Of a stretch of DNA of 64,000 nucleotides, positions 36,215 to 45,000 are shown one piece after another; position 1 is the first letter of the stretch; the number at the start of each line of letters is the position of its first letter. A program made the translations under genes and the position numbers. Origin of the DNA: Elusimicrobiota bacterium (GTDB taxonomy: Bacteria; Elusimicrobiota; Elusimicrobia; 2-02-FULL-39-32); contig JACPBF010000001.1 in assembly GCA_016180425.1 (NCBI GenBank), forward strand, positions 202,744-266,743, read 5' to 3'. Below the pieces are notes generated by a model. It was not told the origin of the DNA. It saw nothing but the letters and a program-made list of their open reading frames with translations, and ran no database searches.

Positions 36215-37262
36215 ACTTAGAATCTAAACTCAATTTGGAATTTAAAAGTTCTAAAAGATATTGAGCGCGGTGTTTGTCCGTATGATATTTTAAAAGATGT
36301 TTTTGACCTTCTTCTGCTATAGACTGCGCTTCCTTTTCATTTAAAAGATAATAATCAATCAAATTAGTTAAATCAGAAAGATCATTTTTACAAAAAAGTG
36401 CGTGCTCTCCATGAATGAAATTATTGGGGATTTGAATGGTAGATTTTTCAGAGATTAAAAGTGAACCGCAAGCAGGAATTTCCCAATATCTGAGCGTATC
36501 AAAACCCTCGCCTCTAAAACTTAAAGCGATTTTTGATTGATTTAAGGACTGAAAATAATGATTTCCTTTAAAATTATAATCTTTAAATTTCTGTCCTGAA
36601 ATTGAGCCATTCATTTTACAGTCATACCTATCCTTAAGAAGTTCAAAAACTTTTTTTCTAGTCAAGGAAGATTCTACGGCCCAAAAAACTACATTCCAAA
36701 CCTTTTGGGAAACGCACTTTAAAATAGGAACTTGAGATGATACTGAGAAAGGCAGTGGAAAGAGCTTCTCTAAATTTTTATTAATAGGAACTTCTCTTTT
36801 AAAGATCGCTGCTGGCGGGATTTTATTACAAAGAGAAAGAAAACAATTAAAATTCTCTTCCCCGCCAGTTCTTTTAAAGTCACCGCCTACTTCCTGCCAA
36901 TCCCCGCCATCAATAAATATCCAAGGGACTCGCACTAGATCTGAAAGCTGATGAAATGTCCGCAATGCATCTGGTTTAGCCGCGCCAAGAATAACTAACC
37001 TAAAATGATTTTTTCTTAAAAGCTCTTTGATCTGTACAAGTCCCTTAGAGTGATTGCAGGATGATTTTAATTCTTTTTCAGGTACAAATCCTAAATTTTT
37101 TGGATAGCAATTTTTCGAAGACCAGATAAACCTTTTTTCTTGATGATACTGCCAATGAAAAGGAAAATCCACAATAGATTCTTTGCCTAAAATTTGCGCT
37201 AAGCCAGAATAAGTTAAATCCTGGAGATAATCAGTTTCTTGACTAGCAATAAAAAGGATCAT
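36210..37262 (-). CDS. CgeB-like/family 1 glycosyltransferase
   Basis: The 350-residue protein is weakly conserved at the N-terminus (MILFIASQETDYLQDLTYSG). It ends with a recognisable GT-B donor half: KIALSFRGEGFDTLRYWEIPACGSLLISE (about 250-280), LFCKNDLSDLTNLIDYYL and an exit helix. This pattern is typical of CgeB/Glyco_trans_1_2 proteins found in surface glycan clusters. It is the only minus-strand gene in the glycan region and diverges from the GT4 gene at 37472. Its stop lies inside the right arm of the large palindrome. Confidence 0.7.
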   Translation of the reverse strand: MILFIASQETDYLQDLTYSGLAQILGKESIVDFPFHWQYHQEKRFIWSSKNCYPKNLGFVPEKELKSSCNHSKGLVQIKELLRKNHFRLVILGAAKPDALRTFHQLSDLVRVPWIFIDGGDWQEVGGDFKRTGGEENFNCFLSLCNKIPPAAIFKREVPINKNLEKLFPLPFSVSSQVPILKCVSQKVWNVVFWAVESSLTRKKVFELLKDRYDCKMNGSISGQKFKDYNFKGNHYFQSLNQSKIALSFRGEGFDTLRYWEIPACGSLLISEKSTIQIPNNFIHGEHALFCKNDLSDLTNLIDYYLLNEKEAQSIAEEGQKHLLKYHTDKHRAQYLLELLNSKLSLDSKF

Positions 37263-37471
37263 AGTGAATTTAAATTTTATCCCTTCTCACCTTATTTTTC
37301 AATTAAATTCATAGGAAAATTACCTAAAAGTTATTTTTTGAGGGGTATTATCCTTTCGATACACTTTTTCTTTTCCCGAGGAATACCTAACCCTAGCCTC
37401 TTTTATGCGAGCTCCTTCAATGAAAAGAATCTTAAGGGTAATCTGATTAATAAATTTGATATGATAAATTC

Positions 37472-38629
37472 GTGAAAAAAATTAAAGTATTTCATGTGGT
37501 AACCCTTTTGGAGCTGGGTGGAGCGCAGCAGAACACTCTTTTTACAGTGTCCCATCTAAATAGAGAAAAATTTGAAGTTGGGTTGATTTGCGGGTTAGGC
37601 GGATATTTAGATGAAGAAGCAAAAAAAATCCCTCAACTTAAAGTTTATTTTGTCAATAAACTGGTGCGGCCCATCCACCCTCTCTATGATTTTATCGCCT
37701 TAATTAAGATCTATAAAATCTTAAAAAAAGAGGGTCCTCAAGTTGTGCATACGCATTCATCCAAAGCAGGGATTATTGGCAGAATTGCCGCTCAGCTTGC
37801 AGGCGTGCCCTGTATCATCCATTCCATTCATGGATTTGGTTTTAATCCCTTTCAAAAAATTTGGGTCAGAAAATTTTTTATATTTTTAGAAAAATGGATT
37901 GGAAAATTCACTCATCAATTGATCGCAGTAACTAAAGAAAATATTCAAGAGGGATTAAGCCTTGGGATTGGAAAAGCTGAACAATATACTCTAATTCGCA
38001 GCGGGGTGGATATTATAAAAATAAAAAAAGAAGCTGGGAATTCCAACCCTGACCTTTTGCGCAAAGAACTAGGAATATCGCCTCAATCAAAAATTATCTT
38101 AAATGTAGCGCCATTTAAAATTCAAAAAGATCCTGTTACTTTTATTAAAATGGCGGGGCTAGTTTTACAAGCTGTTCCTGAAATTCAATTTCTTATGGTA
38201 GGGGATGGGGAACTGCGAACAGATATTGAAAAAGAAATCAAAAAACAAGGCATTGAAAAAAATATTCAACTTTTAGGATGGCGGAGGGACATTCCACAAA
38301 TCCTTCAAATTTCAGACCTGTTTGTGCTTACTTCTCTTTGGGAAGGGCTTCCCCGAGCAGCTCTAGAAGCTCTGATTGCAGGAAATCCTGTAATTGCTTT
38401 TGCAGTGGATGGCCTAAAAGAAATCGTTAAAAACAATCAAAATGGTTTTCTCATCCCTCCTGACCATGTTGATGAAATGGCAGAAAAAATTGTTCAAATT
38501 TTGCAAGACCAATCTCTCCTTCAATCTCTTAAAAAAAATGCCATTCAAACCATTGATGACTCTTTTGATATCTATAACATGGTTTTTAAACAAGAAGAAC
38601 TATATCAAAAATTTAAAAGCCAATTCTAG
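37472..38629 (+). CDS. family 4 glycosyltransferase
   Basis: The 385-residue GT-B enzyme has an acceptor half opening with HVVTLLELGGAQQNTLFTV and VVHTHSSKAGIIGRIAAQLAG. The donor half contains LNVAPFKIQKDPVTFIKMAG, FLMVGDGELR and the EX7E-containing TSLWEGLPRAALEALIAGNPVIAF. The start is GTG; no ATG precedes the conserved part. It transfers a sugar from a nucleotide donor at the cytoplasmic face. Fragments closely resembling two parts of this gene occur at 41279-41315 and 41980-42000, pointing to a decayed second copy. Confidence 0.88.
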   Translation: MKKIKVFHVVTLLELGGAQQNTLFTVSHLNREKFEVGLICGLGGYLDEEAKKIPQLKVYFVNKLVRPIHPLYDFIALIKIYKILKKEGPQVVHTHSSKAGIIGRIAAQLAGVPCIIHSIHGFGFNPFQKIWVRKFFIFLEKWIGKFTHQLIAVTKENIQEGLSLGIGKAEQYTLIRSGVDIIKIKKEAGNSNPDLLRKELGISPQSKIILNVAPFKIQKDPVTFIKMAGLVLQAVPEIQFLMVGDGELRTDIEKEIKKQGIEKNIQLLGWRRDIPQILQISDLFVLTSLWEGLPRAALEALIAGNPVIAFAVDGLKEIVKNNQNGFLIPPDHVDEMAEKIVQILQDQSLLQSLKKNAIQTIDDSFDIYNMVFKQEELYQKFKSQF

Positions 38630-38644
38630 CTAAAGTAGTTCTTT

Positions 38645-40003
38645 ATGGAAAAAAATTTAGATAAAACCAATCCGCCGTATTCCCCTCTTTACTATTTTTT
38701 ACAAATCTCTCTTTTTAGCGCTCTCTTATTTTTAATTGTTTTTCATATCTTTTACCTTAGAAAATTATTTATTACCTTTGATGATTGTCAGGTAATTTAT
38801 CTTAAAGAGATCTTTCAAAATATAAATTTATTTTTTCAAGGGTACCGAGGAGGATATTTTAAAACTATTTTAGGTTACTCTATTTTTTTTACACTGGCCT
38901 GTTTCTTTTTATCTTTTGGAAATATCTTAAGCTCCATTATTTTAAAAGGAACTATCCTAGAGAAAAAAATTGGCTTTCTTGAAAGACGATCTATTGACTA
39001 TCTTTTGGGATCCGTCTTTGCAAGCCTACTTTGGCTAATAATTGGTTATTTTGGTTTCGTAAAATATCAGACGGCAGTGATTTTGAGCGGAATTGGAATT
39101 CTCTTGACATTTCTCCTTTTATTTTCCAAAAGCGCTCTAAATTTTTCTTTACCCAAACTAATAAATACAAAATTTTTCTCTTACATAAAACAGCTGACCC
39201 TTCTTGAAAAATGCGCAGCATTGCTTATTTTTTCCGCGCTTATATTAACTTCAACCCTCTCCATAAGATTGCAAACTTATTCAGACACCTATCAAATTCA
39301 TATGGCTCTACCTTCTTTTTATATTCAAGAAGGCAGATTGCTCCAACAGCCTTATTGTATTTATAGCTATTTAACACAAAATTTGGAGATGCTTATCCTC
39401 TGGGCTTTATTATTAAAATCAGAAATTGCTGCGGCTCTTTTGATCTGGGGATTTTACGCATCCTTGGTCTTTTTAATTTTCTCCTTTTTTAAGAGACACA
39501 CATCTATCTCTGCAGCATTGTGCGCAACGCTCCTTTTGATCTCTTGCTCCTCTTTACTGAGATTTTCAACAGCTATTAAAAATGATTTGCCTGCCGCCAT
39601 CTTTCTTATAGCGCATTATCTCTATTTAATTGAAACTATCAACTCTTATCATAAGGATCCTCAATCTTCAAAAAAATGGGCCGTCCTTTCTGGAATTTTT
39701 TGCGGCGGAAGTATAGGATTTAAATATTCCATGCTCATTCCAACTCCTCTTTCATTTTTTACTCTTCTTGGATTCGATTTATACTCTAGTTATAAAACAA
39801 AAGAAAATGTAAGGTGCGCATCCCTATTTTGGCTGCTTGGATGTTTTGCAACCACCTTCCCTTGGCTGCTCAGAAACACTTTGGAAACAGGCAGTCCAAT
39901 TTATCCTTATCTAAACAATATTTTCCATGCCTCTTTAATTAAAAATTGGCATGTAGCTCCAAACATTCCCGCCTCCTTTACTACAGAGGGATGGGGGGAT
40001 TAA
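38645..40003 (+). CDS. GT-C type glycosyltransferase, N-terminal part (broken by a frameshift)
   Basis: The frame encodes 452 residues with about ten membrane helices. It has SDTYQIHMALPSFYIQEGRLL and NLEMLILWALLLKSEIAAALL, the loop-1 style of ArnT/PMT-like enzymes, and reaches FPWLLRNTLETGSPIYPYLNN before stopping soon after a run of six G (39993-39998). The next gene continues the same protein in another frame. One extra G would join them without a gap (EGW-GGLIKYFQDLVG). It is either a pseudogene, a phase-variable gene or a sequencing error in a homopolymer. Confidence 0.72.
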   Translation: MEKNLDKTNPPYSPLYYFLQISLFSALLFLIVFHIFYLRKLFITFDDCQVIYLKEIFQNINLFFQGYRGGYFKTILGYSIFFTLACFFLSFGNILSSIILKGTILEKKIGFLERRSIDYLLGSVFASLLWLIIGYFGFVKYQTAVILSGIGILLTFLLLFSKSALNFSLPKLINTKFFSYIKQLTLLEKCAALLIFSALILTSTLSIRLQTYSDTYQIHMALPSFYIQEGRLLQQPYCIYSYLTQNLEMLILWALLLKSEIAAALLIWGFYASLVFLIFSFFKRHTSISAALCATLLLISCSSLLRFSTAIKNDLPAAIFLIAHYLYLIETINSYHKDPQSSKKWAVLSGIFCGGSIGFKYSMLIPTPLSFFTLLGFDLYSSYKTKENVRCASLFWLLGCFATTFPWLLRNTLETGSPIYPYLNNIFHASLIKNWHVAPNIPASFTTEGWGD

Positions 40004-41274
40004 TAAAATATTTTCAGGATTTAGTTGGTTTCTATGACTTTAAAAGGAAAACAATCCTACCCCCTGAATGGGGCTCTGGCGCCCTTTTTTGTCTCTTAGC
40101 TCCACTGATCTTTAAAAGAAAAAACTTTTCTTCTGGAAGCAAGTTAATCTTAACATTAAGTCTTGTAAGTTTAGGGGCTCATTTATTTTATTCTTATGAT
40201 ATCAGATACCACTTAGGATACGTTATAATTTTAGTTCTCTTTAGCTTTGCTTTAAATTTAGATTTCATTCTCCAAAAGAAAGGAAAAATCCAAAACATTT
40301 TAAAACAGGCTTCTTTCTTAATTCTCATAATCTCAACCATTCAAACTTTTTTCCTTTCACGAATAGGAGTGATGGTCCAAGATTATGGTCTCATGTTTTT
40401 AGGAGGCATCCCTCCTGGAAATTTCTATAATTTATATGCGGATTCAACCATGCACAATATGCGCTGGCTGGCTCATCTCATGAATAAAACAATAGAAAAA
40501 AATGAAGCTGTTCTTTTTGCTGGCTTTAACTATGGGTATGCGGCTTTGGATAGAAAATTTTTCTATTCTGTAGATCCGGACAAACAAATACTGCAGGAAC
40601 TTGCAGAAGAATCTGAAGACGAGACAGCTTTAAAAAAACAATTACTGGATAAAGGAATCCGACACCTGTTGGTGAGCAGCGATATCTTTGAATATATGAG
40701 CGGGACAGGTTTCAGAAAAGAATTTCGCATTCAGGAGAAAGAAATTGAAAAAATAAGATCCCTTTTTAAAAAATATATGTTTATAAAACTTTCAACTCCT
40801 GACAATCATTTTCACTGGTATTGTTTTAATGAAGACAAAGAAAGATATCCACCCCTAAATTCCCTTAACAAGGAGGATGCAACAGAATTTCCACTGATCT
40901 TTAGAGCCTATGCGAAAAGCGCTTTAAATAACGGGGATTTAGAAATAGCAAAAAAATGTTGTGAGATCGCCTTATCTGCGCCCATAGCCTCATGGAACAA
41001 AGCTGCTTTACAAGTTTCTTTGGCACATCTTTATGAACGAAAAGGGGATATGGAAAAAACTCAAGAATCTTTAGACAATGCTATTGCAGCTTCTCCAATG
41101 GACCCAAGAACCTATCTCCACTTGGCAATTTTCTACAAAAATAGCGCACAAAAAAATAAAAAACAAAGCCTCCATGAAGCCATCCAAAAAGCAATAGCAT
41201 TAAGCAACAAACAGTATATTCGCACAATGGTAGAAAATGTTCCAGAATTATTAGAACTCAAGGATAAATTTTAA
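39991..41274 (+). CDS. GT-C type glycosyltransferase, C-terminal part with TPR-like tail (continuation of the preceding frame)
   Basis: This frame supplies the remaining membrane helices (LFCLLAPLIF, LGYVIILVLFSFAL, ASFLILIISTIQTFFLS). A soluble domain follows with GYAALDRKFFYSVDPDKQ and then two or three TPR-like units (SWNKAALQVSLAHLYERKGDMEKTQESLDNAIAAS). It begins within the last codons of the preceding frame. The ATG at 39991 lies at the G run itself; an earlier in-frame ATG at 39946 is also open, but no ribosome-binding site supports either. Joined, the two parts give a protein of about 877 residues. Confidence 0.65.
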   Translation: MGGLIKYFQDLVGFYDFKRKTILPPEWGSGALFCLLAPLIFKRKNFSSGSKLILTLSLVSLGAHLFYSYDIRYHLGYVIILVLFSFALNLDFILQKKGKIQNILKQASFLILIISTIQTFFLSRIGVMVQDYGLMFLGGIPPGNFYNLYADSTMHNMRWLAHLMNKTIEKNEAVLFAGFNYGYAALDRKFFYSVDPDKQILQELAEESEDETALKKQLLDKGIRHLLVSSDIFEYMSGTGFRKEFRIQEKEIEKIRSLFKKYMFIKLSTPDNHFHWYCFNEDKERYPPLNSLNKEDATEFPLIFRAYAKSALNNGDLEIAKKCCEIALSAPIASWNKAALQVSLAHLYERKGDMEKTQESLDNAIAASPMDPRTYLHLAIFYKNSAQKNKKQSLHEAIQKAIALSNKQYIRTMVENVPELLELKDKF

Positions 41275-41336
41275 AATCATCCAAATATTCCTCAAGTTCA
41301 ATTTCTTATGGTCGGCATAAGATTTTTGTAACTTTT

Positions 41337-41366
41337 TTGACATTTTAACGTTTCGATGTTATAATG
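41337..41366 (+). promoter_or_regulatory. consensus promoter with overlapping palindrome for the toxin-antitoxin operon
   Basis: TTGACA (41337-41342) and TATAAT (41360-41365) match the full consensus with a 17-base gap and an extended TGT before the -10 box. The imperfect palindrome CATTTTAAC (41341-41349) / GTTATAATG (41358-41366) matches at eight of nine positions and covers the promoter, so it is a likely operator for the antitoxin. The mRNA should begin just before the AGGAGG ribosome-binding site, giving a leader of only about 13 bases. Confidence 0.75.
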
Positions 41367-41384
41367 CTATCAGGAGGTGAGATT

Positions 41385-41612
41385 ATGTCATTCACTAGAA
41401 CAACCATTTATCTTAACCCTAAGCTTTACAGAGCTGCTAAAGTTAAGTCTGCTCTTACGGAAAAAAGTCTCTCGAACATTGTAAACGATGCTTTGACTTT
41501 TTCACTCCGTGAAGATAAGGCAGATTTAGATGCCTTCCACAAAAGGAGTAAGGAACCCGTTAGACCTTTCGAAACCCTACTCAAAAATCTTAAACGAGAT
41601 GGCATCCTATAA
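41385..41612 (+). CDS. ribbon-helix-helix antitoxin
   Basis: The 75-residue protein starts at the ATG preceded by AGGAGGTGAGATT; a frame extension to 41364 would begin upstream of this ribosome-binding site and partly inside the promoter. The N-terminal half FTRTTIYLNPKLYRAAKVKSAL reads as a beta strand plus two helices, the ribbon-helix-helix DNA-binding fold. The charged C-terminal half should wrap the toxin. It overlaps the toxin gene by 14 bases, so the products are made in a fixed ratio. It likely represses its own promoter. Confidence 0.8.
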   Translation: MSFTRTTIYLNPKLYRAAKVKSALTEKSLSNIVNDALTFSLREDKADLDAFHKRSKEPVRPFETLLKNLKRDGIL

Positions 41613-41859
41613 GGTTTTCATTAAAAGGAGCGCTGAAAAGGAATTAAGACTGATTCCAAAGATAGACTTAACAAGAATTGTTAGTAAAGTTCAATCACTT
41701 TCTATAGAGCCAAGACCACATGGGTGTGAAAAACTTTCCGGAGAAGAAAAATACCGCATTCGGCAAGGGGATTGGCGTATCGTTTATTCAATAAACGATA
41801 CCAGCCAAACCATAGAAATAGTAAAGGTAGGACATCGGCGAGAAATATACCGAGTTTGA
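41599..41859 (+). CDS. RelE/ParE superfamily toxin
   Basis: The 86-residue protein MASYKVFIKRSAEKELRLIPK has the RelE-type opening, the middle EPRPHGCEKLSGEEKYRIRQGDWRIVYSI and the C-terminal VGHRREIYR, the most typical tail of RelE mRNA interferases. RelE toxins cut mRNA in the ribosomal A site; a ParE-type gyrase toxin is less likely because of the tail. The start at 41599 lies inside the antitoxin end; the longer open frame from 41530 has no family resemblance in its first 23 residues. Confidence 0.87.
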   Translation: MASYKVFIKRSAEKELRLIPKIDLTRIVSKVQSLSIEPRPHGCEKLSGEEKYRIRQGDWRIVYSINDTSQTIEIVKVGHRREIYRV

Positions 41860-41996
41860 TTGATATGAGAGCATCTTGAATTTACCCCAGTCTTTCGCAA
41901 AATTGCCTCAATTTAGAATTAAAAATTAAAACCGCATTGATAAATCAAGGTATCGAATTTTTTTCTGGGACACTGAAAGTCAGGAAGAACTATACC

Positions 41997-42041
41997 AAAA
42001 GTTAACCCGAATAATCAGGTAAGATTTATTCGGGTTAACTT
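41997..42041 (-). terminator. terminator of the giant gene
   Basis: A perfect 15-bp inverted repeat (41999-42013 with 42027-42041, core GTTAACCCGAATA) with a 13-base loop lies about 29 bases past the stop of the minus-strand giant gene. On the minus strand it is followed by TTTT, as in an intrinsic terminator. Confidence 0.7.
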
Positions 42042-42069
42042 GAACTAAAAAGAGTGTTGCGGTCAAAAA

Positions 42070-45000
42070 TTATGCGTTGATCTTTAGGAATCTCTCGTGA
42101 GCGAATTCGTCTGAGAGTTCTTTGAGTTTAAGCACTGGTTTTAGAAATGCAGCTTCCAAAAGATAATAAATATCAATATTTTTATTCTCATTTGTCTCCC
42201 AATCCCAGTTGTCCAGATTGGCAGTGATGACCTTCACTCCTAAACCAGCGAGCTTCATTCCATCCAACTCCTTAAAAAGCTCATCTAAACTCATCTTTTC
42301 TCCCTGTTGCGCTTGGAGATAAAGGATGTTAGTAAGATCTACGCCTGCTAATTCTTTAGTTTGATGTAAGTTCTGCTCAATGGTTTCAGAACTATAGCCT
42401 TTTGCCTGAAGCGCAAACTTCTCTCCTGACTCTGCCAATTTCTTGATAGCAAGAGATGTTTTTGCCTTCTCTTCTTCAGTGCCATTCATAAGAGGAGTGG
42501 CATCTATCACTTTAAAACCTTTCCCAAGTTTAGTAATGGACATTAAAACCTGTTGTACCATTTTCTTAGCCCAACTTAAGAGAATCACACCTCTATTATA
42601 GGCTGCTTCAAAAGCTCTTGCATTCTCCTGATTCAATTTCAATCCACCTAATATCCATTGCGCCTTTACATAATCTTCCTTATGAGCTCTTTTAGCTCTA
42701 ACATCAAAATATTGAAGCAATTCTTTGGTTGGAACTACCTCTTGTTCCTTAAAAATTTTCTGAAGAAGTTCAACATCTCCTCCGCTTGCAGAAATCGCAA
42801 ATAAAATTTGTTGTATCTTCTCTGTTACTACTCTTTCATCTTCTACCCTATCCTCATAGGTACTAATCTTAGCCAATGATTCTTCAATATATCTTTTTAG
42901 CTCTGCCTTTGTAGCAGAATCAAGATCATTAGCGCTGCCTTTCAAAGCAATTGCAATGATTTTCTCATCCAGCTTCCCTACCTCTACATCTTTCGCTTCC
43001 TCAATCTTTTTAGAGATTTCAGCATTCACTTTTGCCTTTTTATCTTGAATAGTCCTGAAAACTCGAGCCACAAAATGCGAAGCTACTACAGCTCCTAAAA
43101 TGGTCAATCCAATGGGAGGATTTATAATCGCAAGCACTGCAGCTAAAGCTATAATCAAGCCATATTCGCTCATCGCTTTACCGTCATTTTCTTTAATCAA
43201 TTCATTAATCTTTTGCATGGGAGATGGCTCAGGTTTTGGAGATACTGAAAAGGTTGCTTCATTCTCTGCTGCCATGGCTGGCAAATCACCAGTAAATCCT
43301 GCGATAAAATCTTTTGCTAAGTCTAATAGTGAGGTTCTAGCAGAACCTAATGGCAATGTCTCTGTCTGTTCAGTTGTTCCATAAGGATATGTATAAGATG
43401 TAGATCCACTGGGATTTTTCTCAGGTATGATCGCTGTATATTTCACCACAATCGCATCATTGCTGACCGTAAAGTCCCTGATGATCATCTTCTCATTACC
43501 CTTTCCAAAAAATTCAAATACTACATCTCCATTTCTGTCTAAAACAATCAGAGTAGAGGTAATAGATTCATCATCCCGCTTCATAACTAAATATCTGCTG
43601 TCAGGACTGAATCTTACGTCCCAAACACTGGTTCTATACTCATCATAACTATGTGTAAAAATTACTCTTTCTAATCCAGTCTCTAAATTCTTCAGAATCA
43701 AACTATGCCTTTTTTCAACATTGTCATTATTCACATAGACCTCTAATTTCTGGTCATCACTTTGAGAAAACAGATAATGACTCTGCTCATTTTTCACAAA
43801 ATCTCCAAATTTAGCATCTATTACCCCTTTTATCTCCTCCTCTGAACTAAGATAAGGAATAGAAAGTGTCTCATCCAATCCCATCACTTTAAATCCTCTG
43901 TCATATCCATTATCCATCCCTACCCTGACCACCTGGTAAGTAAATAAAATATTAGTATCATCTATTACTACATCTTTAATCGCAGCATTCACCTGACGAT
44001 CATAACGATAATTTTTATCCTGAACAGGAAACTGTAAAATCTTGTTCCCATTTAAATCAAAAAGTTCGTAATAGTGAGTCTCTACACCCTTGATCCGATT
44101 ATATGTATTAAACTGCACACCAACAGTTTTGCCATTTGGACTTATATGAACTTTTAAAGGATATCCCCTTGTGTAATCAACCCAAAAAGAATGTTTATAT
44201 TTCATAGTCCCCGGCTCTGTTAAAATAAGTTTAAAACCAGGTCCACCTGATATATGTGGGCCATAATAACTAAAACCTATGGCATCAGCTCTTAAATGCT
44301 CATTCTCTGCGCTGGCTAATAAATTCTGTCTAACATGAGTAACAGGATTATTTGGATTCTGCTCAAAAAGAGGATACTTGTGAGGATAATTACCGGCATA
44401 CTCTACCACTATAGAATCAGTAGCGATGTTTTGAGGAGTTTGCGATGGTTGAGGAGTTGTTATAACAGCAGCTGTTTCTGTAGGTTGAGGAGTCGTCGCA
44501 GGAGTAGGTGATACCACAGCGCTTGCTGTTGCACCAGAGGCTTGAGCCACTGTAGGAGTTGGCGTTGTAGCAGGAATTAAATTTGGCAACCCGATCGCGG
44601 CACAGGCTGTGTTGAACAAAAGTACAACCCCAGCCAAAGGAGCATAAAAGGAGAAAAGTCTTCCTCCTGGCACTTTCCAATCATCAGAAATATTTCTACC
44701 AAGTGGCAGAGAATCATACTTCCAAGCTAAAAAGAGAACCAGTCCAGCTACAAACCCTATAAACACAATAGATTCAAGACCTCCAGAATTCATTCCATGA
44801 GCGATCCATCCTAATATAGAACCATCCAAGATAGAGGAAGAGGTAGCTGCAGAAGTTGTTACAGAGGCTGTTGCATTTTGCGAAAGTAAAACTGCTGCCT
44901 GAGCCGGGGGGCAAGCATTCAATAAAATAAGAGCAACAGCTGCAAAGATAGCAAGAATCAGACTATACTCTACGTTCGCTTGTCCACCTTCATCTTTTAA

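Larger units (their letters stand above)
41279..42022 (+). pseudogene. remnants of a GT4 glycosyltransferase gene split by the toxin-antitoxin module
   Basis: Bases 41279-41313 read NIPQVQFLMVG, near identical to IQFLMVG of the GT4 gene at 37472, with about 20 matching bases around AATTCAATTTCTTATGGT. After the toxin gene, 41933-41960 reads LINQGIE (compare KKQGIE), and 41980-42000 reads QEELYQK in another frame (compare QEELYQKF at the end of the GT4 gene). The pieces appear in the right order with the toxin-antitoxin genes between them. The middle of the gene is missing and frameshifts are present. Confidence 0.5.

Noticed and set aside
35983-36264. Open frame of 93 codons across the large palindrome
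   Set aside because: It lies over the end of the FAD gene and the inverted repeat, has no ribosome-binding site and no recognisable features.
41971-41980. CACTGAAAGT shared with the end of the MITE-like element at 32735-32744
   Set aside because: Only ten bases match, without the rest of the terminal repeat or a partner end, so it is probably chance.
44417-44680. Alternative 87-codon frame within the giant gene
   Set aside because: It overlaps the Pro/Thr linker coding region; its Ser/Asn/Cys-rich product is the shadow of repetitive codons.
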